From the IMG/VR virus record IMGVR_UViG_3300009606_001232, positions 1 through 24,344 of that record: 24,344 bases of DNA; one strand, 5' to 3'. This DNA is from a virus. The position numbers and the translations under genes are program-made. The notes beneath the pieces are model-generated. The model saw nothing but the letters and a program-made list of their open reading frames with translations. It made no database searches and was not told where the DNA came from. Each line of letters begins with the position of its first letter. Within the stretch, counting starts at the first letter, position 1. This document shows positions 8,350 through 14,844 of this stretch, piece by piece.

Positions 8350-8379
8350 AAACACAAATACAAACAAAAACAAAAACAA
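8350..8379 (+). promoter_or_regulatory. A/C-only leader before the fibre-associated gene
   Basis: Between the fibre stop and the ATG at 8380 the sequence is almost only A and C, with repeated CAAA/CAAAAA units and no Shine-Dalgarno sequence. Unstructured A-rich leaders are the usual translation-initiation context in Bacteroidota. It probably works as a ribosome entry region on a transcript shared with the fibre gene, since no promoter box is present. Confidence 0.5.
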
Positions 8380-8739
8380 ATGATTACTTACAATTGGAAT
8401 TGCAAAACAGTAGACGTACACCCTCAAGAAGAAGGTGAAACAGACGTAGTATATAATGTACATTGGATAGTTACAGGAACTTCAGACAAATTAGATCCTG
8501 AAGGAAATCCTTATTCAACTACAAATATTGGAACACAAATGGTACCACTAGACCCAGGAACTCCATTTATACCCTTTGAAGATTTAACAAATGAAATAGT
8601 TGTTGAGTGGACCCAAGATGCTATGGGTGAAGAACAAGTTACAGCTATTGAAACAAATATTTCTTCAAGTATAGAACTATTAATAAACCCAGTTAGTATT
8701 ACACTTACTATTGGAGAACCTATACCACCAACAGATTAA
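8380..8739 (+). CDS. Small fibre-associated conserved protein (DUF7936-like)
   Basis: A 119-aa acidic protein of unknown function. The order of features, MITYNWNC start, VHWIVTG (about 28-34), then FIPFEDLTNEIVVEW (about 63-77) and a helical C-terminus ending in VSITLTIGEP-IPP, matches a small conserved family found beside tail-fibre genes in many marine phages (I recall it as DUF7936). The Trp-rich first strand and the DLT-W helix are its signature. It follows the fibre by 33 bases and is likely co-transcribed with it. A role in fibre assembly or as a minor fibre component is inferred from context only. Confidence 0.78.
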   Translation: MITYNWNCKTVDVHPQEEGETDVVYNVHWIVTGTSDKLDPEGNPYSTTNIGTQMVPLDPGTPFIPFEDLTNEIVVEWTQDAMGEEQVTAIETNISSSIELLINPVSITLTIGEPIPPTD

Positions 8740-8793
8740 ATTAAAATTATTTTAAAATTTATTAAAAATTATGTGGTGTACTAAATTAGATTT

Positions 8794-8811
8794 TGTATAT
8801 TAAATATAATA
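8794..8811 (+). repeat. 18-bp direct repeat, copy 1
   Basis: TGTATATTAAATATAATA, identical to 8901-8918. Preceded by TTT, so it reads TTTTGTATATTAA, similar to the promoter-like sequence at 21997. Possible promoter element. Confidence 0.8.
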
Positions 8812-8826
8812 TCCAATATTTATAGG

Positions 8827-8886
8827 CCGTTAATACCCTTAACATAAACATTATCACTAATTAGTTGATTAATGTTTAAATAACGG
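8827..8886. repeat. Nested inverted repeat (60 bp)
   Basis: Outer arms CCGTTA/TAACGG and inner arms AAACATTA/TAATGTTT enclose a central palindrome ACTAATTAGT. The inner 32 bases are close to one continuous palindrome with a single unpaired base. As RNA it would fold into a two-part hairpin; there is no T-run after it (the sequence continues with A), so it is not a forward intrinsic terminator. As DNA it could be an operator for a dimeric regulator. Confidence 0.7.
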
Positions 8887-8900
8887 AAAAAACGTGTTAA

Positions 8901-8918
8901 TGTATATTAAATATAATA
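8901..8918 (+). repeat. 18-bp direct repeat, copy 2
   Basis: TGTATATTAAATATAATA, an exact second copy. It ends 34 bases before the ATG of the 84-aa gene, a distance that fits a promoter -10 region for that gene. Confidence 0.8.
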
Positions 8919-8952
8919 AAAATTTAAATTATAAATTAAAAAAACAAGTATT

Positions 8953-9207
8953 ATGAGCAAAGTAATCAAATTAGAAGAAAAAGAATTAGAAATTCTTAGA
9001 GAGTACCAAAGTAAACAAAACAATATTACTTTTGAATTAGGTAATGTAGATATTCAAAAAGCTATTCTTGAGGGTCAAAGAAGTCAAATTTTAGAAGGCT
9101 TAGCTAATTTACAAGAAGAATCTAACAAAACTGGTAAAGAACTACAAGAAAAATATGGGGATGGAAATATTGATTTAAAAACCGGAGAATTTACTATAGT
9201 AGAGTAA
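8953..9207 (+). CDS. Small coiled-coil protein, conserved in phages
   Basis: An 84-aa protein, highly charged (rich in Glu, Lys and Gln). Residues about 5-67 have regular hydrophobic spacing that predicts a long coiled coil, and the C-terminus (EKYGDGNIDLKTGEFTIVE, about 65-83) is a short beta-hairpin-like tail. Small proteins with this layout (helical hairpin followed by KYGDG-I--TGE) are common in phages infecting unrelated hosts; their function is unknown. It has its own upstream region with a possible promoter (8901-8918) and lies between the fibre block and the sheath gene. A structural or assembly role is only inferred from location. Confidence 0.78.
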   Translation: MSKVIKLEEKELEILREYQSKQNNITFELGNVDIQKAILEGQRSQILEGLANLQEESNKTGKELQEKYGDGNIDLKTGEFTIVE

Positions 9208-9224
9208 TTTTTGAAAAAAGTTTT

Positions 9225-9240
9225 AATATTTATAATAAAA
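9225..9240 (+). promoter_or_regulatory. Putative late promoter box of the sheath gene
   Basis: AATATTTATAATAAAA, matching the recurrent motif except for its last base. It ends 24 bases before the sheath ATG; the leader between them is A-rich without a Shine-Dalgarno sequence. Confidence 0.65.
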
Positions 9241-9264
9241 CAGTATTAAAATAACAAAAATAAA

Positions 9265-10977
9265 ATGGCAGAAACATTAATATCTCCAGGTGTATTAGCA
9301 AGAGAAAACGATCAATCATTTGTTACCTCACGACCAGTTGAAAGAGGAGCGGCAATCATAGGACCTGCTGTGTTGGGTCCGGTTGAAAAACCTACACTAA
9401 TTAGTTCATTTAGTTCTTATCAAGCAATTTTTGGTGGCGCATTAGAAAGTGGATCAGGTGAGTTTACTTACCTTACTTCAATTGCAGCAAACCAATACTT
9501 CCAAAATGGAGGTAATTCTTTACTAGTAACCAGAGTAACATCAGGATCATTTACTTCAGCAACAAGTTCAGCTATTCAAGGAGAAGTAGGAAATAATGCT
9601 TTTACTTTAGAAACAATTTCTGAAGGAGAAATAATGAATACAGGAACTACTTTAATTTCAAATGGTGCTCTAGCATCAGGCTCTGCAGATAATGTTAGAT
9701 GGGAAATAGCATCATCTAATTCAGCATCTGGTGCATTTAGTTTATTAATAAGAAGAGGTAATGATACTAATAATAATAAAGTAATATTAGAATCTTATAA
9801 TAACATTTCATTAGACCCATTTGCTTCAAATTATATTTCAAGAGCAATTGGTGATGTTTCTTCTAATGTAGTAACAGAAGGAGCAGATACATTTTTACAA
9901 GAAAGTGGTTCTTTCCCTAATATATCTAATTATGTAAGAGTAAAATCAGTTAACACACCAACACCACGTTACTTTAATAATGATGGGTCAGCAAAAGCTC
10001 AGTTTACAGGTAGTATACCACAAGTTGGTTCTGGTTCATTTGAAGGGGCTTTAGGTTCTAATATACCAACTGGTAGAGTTGCTAATTTTTACCAAAATAT
10101 TGATGCTACTGACACACAAGGATTAATAGGATCTGATTATGACACTGCAATAGCATTGTTAGCTAACCAAGATGATTATCAATTTAATGTAATATCAACT
10201 CCTGGTTTAACTAAAAAAGATCATTCTAGTCAAGTTACTAGTGTAATGAATAATTCTATTTCACGTGGTGATAATATCGCTGTAATAGATTTAGTTGGTT
10301 ATAACCAACCTATTAATACTGTAACAATACAAGCAGGTGGAATTGATAATAGCTATACAGCTACATATTGGCCTTGGTTACAAACAGTTGATCCTAATTC
10401 AGGACAATTAGTTTTCATACCAGCATCAACCTTTATACCAGGTGTATATGCCTTTACAGACGCTTCAAGTGATCCATGGTTCGCACCAGCAGGTATTACT
10501 AGAGGTGGAATGGGTCAAGTTGTTAGAGCTGAAAGAAAATTAACTTCTACAAATAGAGATACTTTATATGAAGCAAATGTAAACCCAATTGCAACATTCC
10601 CATCACAAGGAGTTGTAGTATTTGGTCAGAAAACATTACAAAAAGCTGCTTCAGCATTAGATAGAGTAAATGTACGTAGATTGTTAATTACACTTAAGAG
10701 TTTTATATCTCAAATTGCAGATAATTTAGTATTTGAACAAAATACAATTGCAACAAGACAGAATTTCTTAACACAAGTAAATCCATATTTAGAAAGTGTT
10801 CAACAGAGACAAGGATTATATGCTTTTAAAGTAGTAATGGATGAAAGTAATAACTCACCAGATGTTATAGATAGAAATGAGTTAGTAGGACAAATTTTCT
10901 TACAACCAACTAGAACAGCTGAATTTATATTACTAGATTTTAATGTATTACCAACTGGAGCAACATTTCCATCGTAA
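9265..10977 (+). CDS. gp18: Contractile tail sheath protein, gp18-like
   Basis: The tail sheath subunit (570 aa), which polymerises around the tube and contracts to drive it through the cell envelope. The N-terminus ISPGVLARENDQSF (about residues 6-19) is the typical sheath start, where the N-terminal arm links neighbouring subunits, followed by GAAIIGPAVLGP and a beta-rich segment. The C-terminal core shows LDRVNVRRLLITLKSFISQI at about 464-483, then FEQNT, and ends FILLDFNVLPTGATFPS, all characteristic of the contractile sheath family. The central part, rich in Ser, Gly and Asn, is the variable surface domain. It is shorter than T4 gp18 (659 aa). The tube gene follows after 42 bases with its own box. 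Confidence 0.96.
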   Translation: MAETLISPGVLARENDQSFVTSRPVERGAAIIGPAVLGPVEKPTLISSFSSYQAIFGGALESGSGEFTYLTSIAANQYFQNGGNSLLVTRVTSGSFTSATSSAIQGEVGNNAFTLETISEGEIMNTGTTLISNGALASGSADNVRWEIASSNSASGAFSLLIRRGNDTNNNKVILESYNNISLDPFASNYISRAIGDVSSNVVTEGADTFLQESGSFPNISNYVRVKSVNTPTPRYFNNDGSAKAQFTGSIPQVGSGSFEGALGSNIPTGRVANFYQNIDATDTQGLIGSDYDTAIALLANQDDYQFNVISTPGLTKKDHSSQVTSVMNNSISRGDNIAVIDLVGYNQPINTVTIQAGGIDNSYTATYWPWLQTVDPNSGQLVFIPASTFIPGVYAFTDASSDPWFAPAGITRGGMGQVVRAERKLTSTNRDTLYEANVNPIATFPSQGVVVFGQKTLQKAASALDRVNVRRLLITLKSFISQIADNLVFEQNTIATRQNFLTQVNPYLESVQQRQGLYAFKVVMDESNNSPDVIDRNELVGQIFLQPTRTAEFILLDFNVLPTGATFPS

Positions 10978-10991
10978 AAACTAAAAAGATA

Positions 10992-11008
10992 AATATTTAT
11001 AATAAAAT
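10992..11008 (+). promoter_or_regulatory. Putative late promoter box of the tube gene
   Basis: AATATTTATAATAAAAT, an exact copy, ending 11 bases before the tube ATG at 11020. It gives the tube gene its own promoter, as expected for a protein needed in high copy. Confidence 0.65.
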
Positions 11009-11019
11009 AAGAAAATAAA

Positions 11020-11508
11020 ATGGCAGTATTAAACCCAAACGAAATATTTTTCACAGCATTTGAACCAAAACAAAAGAATAGATTTATTTGTTTTGTAGAT
11101 GGATTTCCCGCTTACATCATGAAAGCGGTAGGAGCTGTAACTATAGAACAAGGAACAGTACCTTTAAATCATATCAATGTTGAAAGATATGTAAAAGGTA
11201 AAACTAAATGGGGCACAATTGAATTTACATTATTTGATCCAATTACTCCCTCTGGTGCACAAGCAGTAATGGAATGGGTTAGATTACACCATGAATCAGT
11301 AACTGGTAGAGATGGATATAGTGATTTCTATAAAAAAGATTTAACTATTAATGTATTAGGACCAGTAGGTGATATTGTTTCAGAATGGATTATCAAAGGA
11401 GCAATGATTACAAATGCTTCGTTTGGAGATTATGGTTGGGACCAAGAAAACGCTGCTCAAACAATTACAATGACTGTACAACCAGATTACTGTGTATTAA
11501 ATTTCTAA
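11020..11508 (+). CDS. gp19: Tail tube protein, gp19-like
   Basis: The tail tube subunit (162 aa; T4 gp19 is 163 aa), which stacks as hexameric rings to form the inner tube through which DNA passes. The N-terminus NEIFFTAFEPKQKNRFICFV (from residue 6), the central KWGTIEFTLFDPITPSGAQAV and the C-terminal GWDQENAAQTITMTVQPDYC are the gp19 pattern, where an all-beta tube fold ends in a strand followed by a short tail. Directly after the sheath gene, as in T4. A terminator follows, so the sheath-tube block is closed before the chaperone gene. Confidence 0.96.
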   Translation: MAVLNPNEIFFTAFEPKQKNRFICFVDGFPAYIMKAVGAVTIEQGTVPLNHINVERYVKGKTKWGTIEFTLFDPITPSGAQAVMEWVRLHHESVTGRDGYSDFYKKDLTINVLGPVGDIVSEWIIKGAMITNASFGDYGWDQENAAQTITMTVQPDYCVLNF

Positions 11509-11536
11509 AAAACAATTACATAACTTATCAAAAAAT

Positions 11537-11561
11537 GTTTGGCTACGGTCAAACTTTTTTT
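11537..11561 (+). terminator. Intrinsic terminator after the tube gene
   Basis: A hairpin GTTTGG-CTACGG-TCAAAC (6 bp with one G-U pair, 6-base loop) followed directly by seven T, and preceded by six A. The stem is short, so termination may be partial. Confidence 0.75.
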
Positions 11562-11582
11562 GTATGTTGTATATGTATAACT
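11559..11582 (+). promoter_or_regulatory. Possible promoter of the chaperone gene
   Basis: After the terminator, TTTG at 11559-11562 is followed by an AT-rich GTATGTTGTATATGTATAA element. Together these loosely resemble a Bacteroidota promoter (TTTG, then TAnnTTTG). The late box found before the neighbouring genes is absent. Weak call. Confidence 0.3.
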
Positions 11583-11613
11583 GATAAAAACGTTTTAATT
11601 AAATAAAGATTAT

Positions 11614-12342
11614 ATGAGTGAATTTAAATTTCCAAGTGAAGAAGTAGAACTACCTTCAAAAGGTTTAATATATCCAAAAACCCACCCACTTTCTAGTGGT
11701 AAAATAGAATTAAAGTATATGACCGCTAAGGAAGAAGATATTTTAACTAACCAATCTTACATTCAAAAAGGAACAGTATTAAATAAATTACTAGATTCTG
11801 TAATATTAACAGAAGGGGTTAAACAACAAGACTTAATATTAGGAGATAAAAATGCAGTATTAGTTGCTACTCGTGTATTAGGTTATGGAGCAGAGTATAA
11901 ATTTACTTATAGGGGAGAAGAAAAAATTGTTGATTTATCTTCTTTAGAAAATAAAGAATTTGATGAATCTTTAATTACCCCAGGTAAAAATGAATTTAAA
12001 TTTGTTCTCCCTCATACTAAAACTCCAATTACTTATAAAATTTTAACGGGTGCCGATGAAATTAAAATTGATAGAGAATTAGAAGGGTTAAAGAAAATTA
12101 ACAAAAATTCATCTCCTGAATTAAGTACAAGACTAAAATATATTATTACTTCAGTTAATGGGGAATCCGGATCTAAAGAAGTTAGAGAATTTGTTGATAA
12201 CTTTTTATTAGCTATAGATTCTAAAGCATTAAGAAAACATCTTAGAGACACTCAACCAGATGTAGATCTTCATTATATAGACGAAGATGGAAGGGAGGTA
12301 GCCATCCCTATAGGGATTAGCTTTTTTTGGCCTGAGCTCTAA
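11614..12342 (+). CDS. Tail assembly chaperone, gp26/T4_baseplate-like (short form)
   Basis: A 242-aa protein of the T4 gp26-like (T4_baseplate) type, which I read as the tail assembly chaperone. The N-terminus VELPSKGLIYPKTHPLSSGK (about residues 11-30), followed by IELKYMTAKEEDILTN, is the family signature. The C-terminus ends IPIGISFFWPEL. Position is telling: it lies between the tube and the tape measure genes, where tailed phages encode chaperones that coat the tape measure. In many phages that gene makes a second, longer product by ribosomal frameshifting, and here another open frame continues past the stop (see the extension). The gene lacks the late box of its neighbours and lies between two terminators, so it may be expressed separately and at a lower level. 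Confidence 0.8.
   Translation: MSEFKFPSEEVELPSKGLIYPKTHPLSSGKIELKYMTAKEEDILTNQSYIQKGTVLNKLLDSVILTEGVKQQDLILGDKNAVLVATRVLGYGAEYKFTYRGEEKIVDLSSLENKEFDESLITPGKNEFKFVLPHTKTPITYKILTGADEIKIDRELEGLKKINKNSSPELSTRLKYIITSVNGESGSKEVREFVDNFLLAIDSKALRKHLRDTQPDVDLHYIDEDGREVAIPIGISFFWPEL
12322..12328 (+). other. Candidate slippery site (T7) for ribosomal frameshift
   Basis: Seven T in the codons AGC TTT TTT TGG of the chaperone gene. A +1 slip (or -2) here puts ribosomes into the frame that is open from 12314 to 12619. A -1 slip meets TGA at once and gives nothing. The only overlap between the two open frames is 12314-12339, so any shift must occur there. A second possibility inside it is a +1 shift at CTC TAA (12337-12342), which would keep the FFWP motif. 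Confidence 0.6.
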
Positions 12343-12622
12343 TATAGCACCCCAAATTAGGGTAGGATTATTTACCCAAATACACTCTATATTATTTCAT
12401 GGTAAAGGTGGGTATGATTACCATACTGTGTATAATATGCCTGTATGGTTACGTAAATTTACCTTTAAACAAATATCTGACTTTTATGAAGAAAAAAATA
12501 AAATAAAAAAAGCATCACAAACCTCAGGTAAAACTTCACTAGTAGGAGATGATGGTAAAGTTAATGCACCCGCATTTAAAAATGCAACAAAACAGTATCA
12601 AAATAAAAGCAGCTACAAATAG
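12329..12622 (+). CDS. Frameshift extension of the tail assembly chaperone
   Basis: This reading frame, +1 relative to the chaperone gene, encodes about 97 residues with strong protein character: QIRVGLFTQIHSILFHGKGG, then YDYHTVYNMPVWLRKFTFKQ and a Lys-rich helical end. It has no good start of its own. The only early candidates are GTG at 12428 and ATG at 12437, which would discard the conserved-looking IHSILFHGKGGYDY part. Joined to the short form through the overlap it would give a product of about 335 aa, resembling the long chaperone form (G-T type) of other tailed phages. The stop lies in the stem of a terminator, so the frame fills the transcript exactly. Alternatives are a sequencing error in the T7 run, a true frameshift mutation, or a small separate gene. 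Confidence 0.72.
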   Translation, partial: GLSSNIAPQIRVGLFTQIHSILFHGKGGYDYHTVYNMPVWLRKFTFKQISDFYEEKNKIKKASQTSGKTSLVGDDGKVNAPAFKNATKQYQNKSSYK

Positions 12623-12633
12623 TTGCTTTTTTT
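12606..12633 (+). terminator. Intrinsic terminator after the chaperone
   Basis: A 10-bp stem AAAGCAGCTA/TAGTTGCTTT (one G-U pair) with loop CAAA, running into a 7-T tract. It overlaps the stop codon (12620-12622) of the frameshift extension and directly precedes the tape-measure box. Confidence 0.9.
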
Positions 12634-12650
12634 AATATTTATAATAAAAT
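12634..12650 (+). promoter_or_regulatory. Putative late promoter box of the tape measure
   Basis: AATATTTATAATAAAAT, an exact copy, immediately after the terminator T-run and ending 8 bases before the ATG (12659). Confidence 0.7.
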
Positions 12651-12658
12651 AGATACTA

Positions 12659-14803
12659 ATGGCTGATATGAAAGACCAAGCTAAAGCAGCAGGTGAATTT
12701 AAAGATAATTTAAATGAGGCAGCTAACGCACAACAGAAGATAAAAGAAAATCTAAACGATATTCTTTTTGAACAAAGAAATCTTGCTGATGAAGCTCGTG
12801 GTTTTGCAAAAGCAGTATTCGATTCCTCTACTCAAGCAACTTCTACGGCTGCTGCTTTTAGGGGTATAGCTAGTATATCATCAACAATAAATTCAAAAAT
12901 TGAAGATATTGTAACTGGAGAAAAAACCTTAAATGATTTACAAAAAGATAGAAATAAATTAAGAGAAAAAGAAAATTCTTTAGGAGTAGAATTAAATCAA
13001 GCAGTAGGGGAATTTGGGGCAACTAATATTAACATCCAAGAAATTTTAAAAAATAATATCTCCTTATATGATGCCTTAGGTGACTCTGTAGAAAATTTAG
13101 ATGGAAATCAATTAGCTTTATTAGGTTTATATGAAAGTCAACTAAACATTCTAAGAGATCAAAAAGCAGAATACGATGAAATAGAAGATTTTGCTAAACA
13201 AATAGACAATAACATGGGTGTTGCTGGCAAGGCGACTGAAGGACTTGGTAGTGTTTTAGATAAGATAGGTGCTGGAGATATAGGAAAAAAATTAGGGTTA
13301 GATGATGCAATAAAAGGTGGTAGAAAAGAGGCTGCTAAATTAGCAGGTACAGCGGGCAATGGAATGACCCCAATGAGTAAGCAACTTAAAGTTGCAGGTA
13401 AAATGATTGGTACCATGGGCAAATCATTATCTAAAGCCTTAGGTCCTATTGTCATTATAGCCGAATTAGTTAAGGGGATGATGCAAGCTGATGAACAGAC
13501 TAAGGAATTAGGCCGTTCAATGGTAATGACTAAAAATGAATCAAGAAAATTCTCAGCTAATATTTCAGCTGCAGCTAGATCTAATTACCAAATGGGTATT
13601 ACAGGTACAAAAGTACTTGAAAATATAACTAAAGTAAATGAACAATTTGGTTTTATAACAGAATTCAGTGGAGAAACTTTAGTCAGTATGACTAAATTAA
13701 CTTATACTTTAAAAATTGGAGCAGAATCTGCTGGTAATTTAGCGGCAGCAGCTGAAGCAACTGGGGTAAATTTTGAGGATAATTATAAAAATATCCTTGC
13801 TGCAAGTTATGAGTTGCAACAACAAGCAGGAACTCAAGTTGATTTAAGAGCTGTACTTGAAGAAACTGGAAAAGTAACTGGTCAAATAAGAGCTAATTTT
13901 GGAGGTAATACTGTTGAAATAGCAAAAGCAGTTACAAATGCTCGTTTATTGGGTACTGAAATGGGTACAATAGCAGCAGCAGGTAAGCAGCTTTTAGATT
14001 TTGAAAGTTCTATTAGTAAAGAATTAGAAGCTGAATTATTAATTGGTAGAGATATAAACCTTGAAAGAGCAAGAGCAGCTGCCCTAACTGGAGATCAAGT
14101 AGCACTTCAAAATGAATTAGCCCGAGAAATGGGTTCATTTGAAGATTTTACTAAAATGAATGTTATCCAACAAGAAGCTCTAGCAGGAGCAATGGGTATG
14201 AGTGCTGATCAAATTGCTGATATGTTATTTAACCAAGAAACAATGAACAAATCAGCTAAAGAATTACGTGCTTTAGGTAAAGATGAATTAGCAAATAGAT
14301 TAGAACAAAAATCAGCACAAGATAAAATGAATTCTGCTATGGCAGAGTTAAAACAAGTTTTTGTTGATTTAGGAGCAGCATTATCTCCCATATTAAATGT
14401 ATTATCTGTTGCAGCAGGTATTGTTTCAACTATAGTTGGATATACCCAAGATTTATTAGGATTTATAAATCCGTTTAGTGATTCATTTGGTAAAGTAGAT
14501 TTTGAAAGTTCTGCAGGTAATGCTGCACTTGGGGGGTTAGGCAGAAGTGTTGGGATAGAAGATGGTGTAATAGGACCTGGTGGTGATTTAATTACTACTT
14601 CTCCTGAAGATTTCCTTATAGCAACTAAAGACCCCCAACAAATGGTTTCAAATGTTGCCCAAACAGGCCCATCTGTTGATACTTCAAAATTAGAAAGATT
14701 ATTAGAAGAATCACTTAATAAAAAACAACCAGCTCCCGTAATAAGAATGAATGATGTAAAATTAGGTACTGCTGTAGACATGGGTGCATTCTCCATACAA
14801 TAA
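12659..14803 (+). CDS. Tail tape measure protein
   Basis: The tape measure (714 aa), which sets tail length and probably helps DNA entry. Residues 1-120 and 150-190 are highly charged helices with coiled-coil character. Hydrophobic helices at about 258-276 (LGPIVIIAELVKGMM) and about 571-603 (PILNVLSVAAGIVSTIVGY) could insert into the host membrane. Between them lies an all-helical Ala-rich part with the conserved blocks LDFESSISKELEAELLIGRD (about 446-465) and MNVIQQEALAGAMGMS (500-515), which I recognise from tape-measure-like proteins of marine phages. The C-terminal GVIGPGGDLITTSPEDFLIA (about 636-655), with ATKDP, is also typical. If one residue spans about 0.15 nm, the tail would be slightly over 100 nm. 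The chaperone gene directly upstream supports the call. Confidence 0.85.
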   Translation: MADMKDQAKAAGEFKDNLNEAANAQQKIKENLNDILFEQRNLADEARGFAKAVFDSSTQATSTAAAFRGIASISSTINSKIEDIVTGEKTLNDLQKDRNKLREKENSLGVELNQAVGEFGATNINIQEILKNNISLYDALGDSVENLDGNQLALLGLYESQLNILRDQKAEYDEIEDFAKQIDNNMGVAGKATEGLGSVLDKIGAGDIGKKLGLDDAIKGGRKEAAKLAGTAGNGMTPMSKQLKVAGKMIGTMGKSLSKALGPIVIIAELVKGMMQADEQTKELGRSMVMTKNESRKFSANISAAARSNYQMGITGTKVLENITKVNEQFGFITEFSGETLVSMTKLTYTLKIGAESAGNLAAAAEATGVNFEDNYKNILAASYELQQQAGTQVDLRAVLEETGKVTGQIRANFGGNTVEIAKAVTNARLLGTEMGTIAAAGKQLLDFESSISKELEAELLIGRDINLERARAAALTGDQVALQNELAREMGSFEDFTKMNVIQQEALAGAMGMSADQIADMLFNQETMNKSAKELRALGKDELANRLEQKSAQDKMNSAMAELKQVFVDLGAALSPILNVLSVAAGIVSTIVGYTQDLLGFINPFSDSFGKVDFESSAGNAALGGLGRSVGIEDGVIGPGGDLITTSPEDFLIATKDPQQMVSNVAQTGPSVDTSKLERLLEESLNKKQPAPVIRMNDVKLGTAVDMGAFSIQ

Positions 14804-14804
14804 T

Positions 14805-14820
14805 AATATTTATAATAAAC
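14805..14820 (+). promoter_or_regulatory. Putative late promoter box of the baseplate operon
   Basis: AATATTTATAATAAAC, matching the recurrent motif up to its last base, 2 bases after the tape-measure stop and 24 bases before the ATG at 14845. No further box is seen before 21989, so it probably drives the whole baseplate block. Confidence 0.65.
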
Positions 14821-14844
14821 ATTTAACAATTAAAATTTAAAATT

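Larger units (their letters stand above)
8740..8952. promoter_or_regulatory. Structured intergenic region (dyad between direct repeats)
   Basis: This gene-free stretch contains, in order: very AT-rich spacer; TGTATATTAAATATAATA at 8794-8811; a partial late box AATATTTATA at 8815-8824; CCGTTA at 8827-8832 pairing with TAACGG at 8881-8886; inside that, AAACATTA at 8846-8853 pairing with TAATGTTT at 8870-8877, around the palindrome ACTAATTAGT (8856-8865); then a second exact copy of the 18-bp repeat at 8901-8918 and an A-rich leader to the ATG at 8953. It could be a regulated promoter region with an operator, or the site of a small structured RNA. Function is unproven. Confidence 0.6.

Noticed and set aside
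8794-8918. CRISPR-like or transposon structure from the 18-bp direct repeats
   Set aside because: Only two copies, AT-rich, and no transposase or terminal inverted repeats beside them; kept only as a regulatory or insertion-footprint candidate.
11385-11606. 73-codon open frame overlapping the end of the tube gene
   Set aside because: Out of frame with the tube protein, runs through the terminator hairpin and has a low-complexity sequence; unlikely to be a gene.
14209-14829. Minus-strand open frame of 206 codons opposite the tape measure
   Set aside because: Fully antisense to a conserved C-terminal region; composition is explained by the + strand codons.
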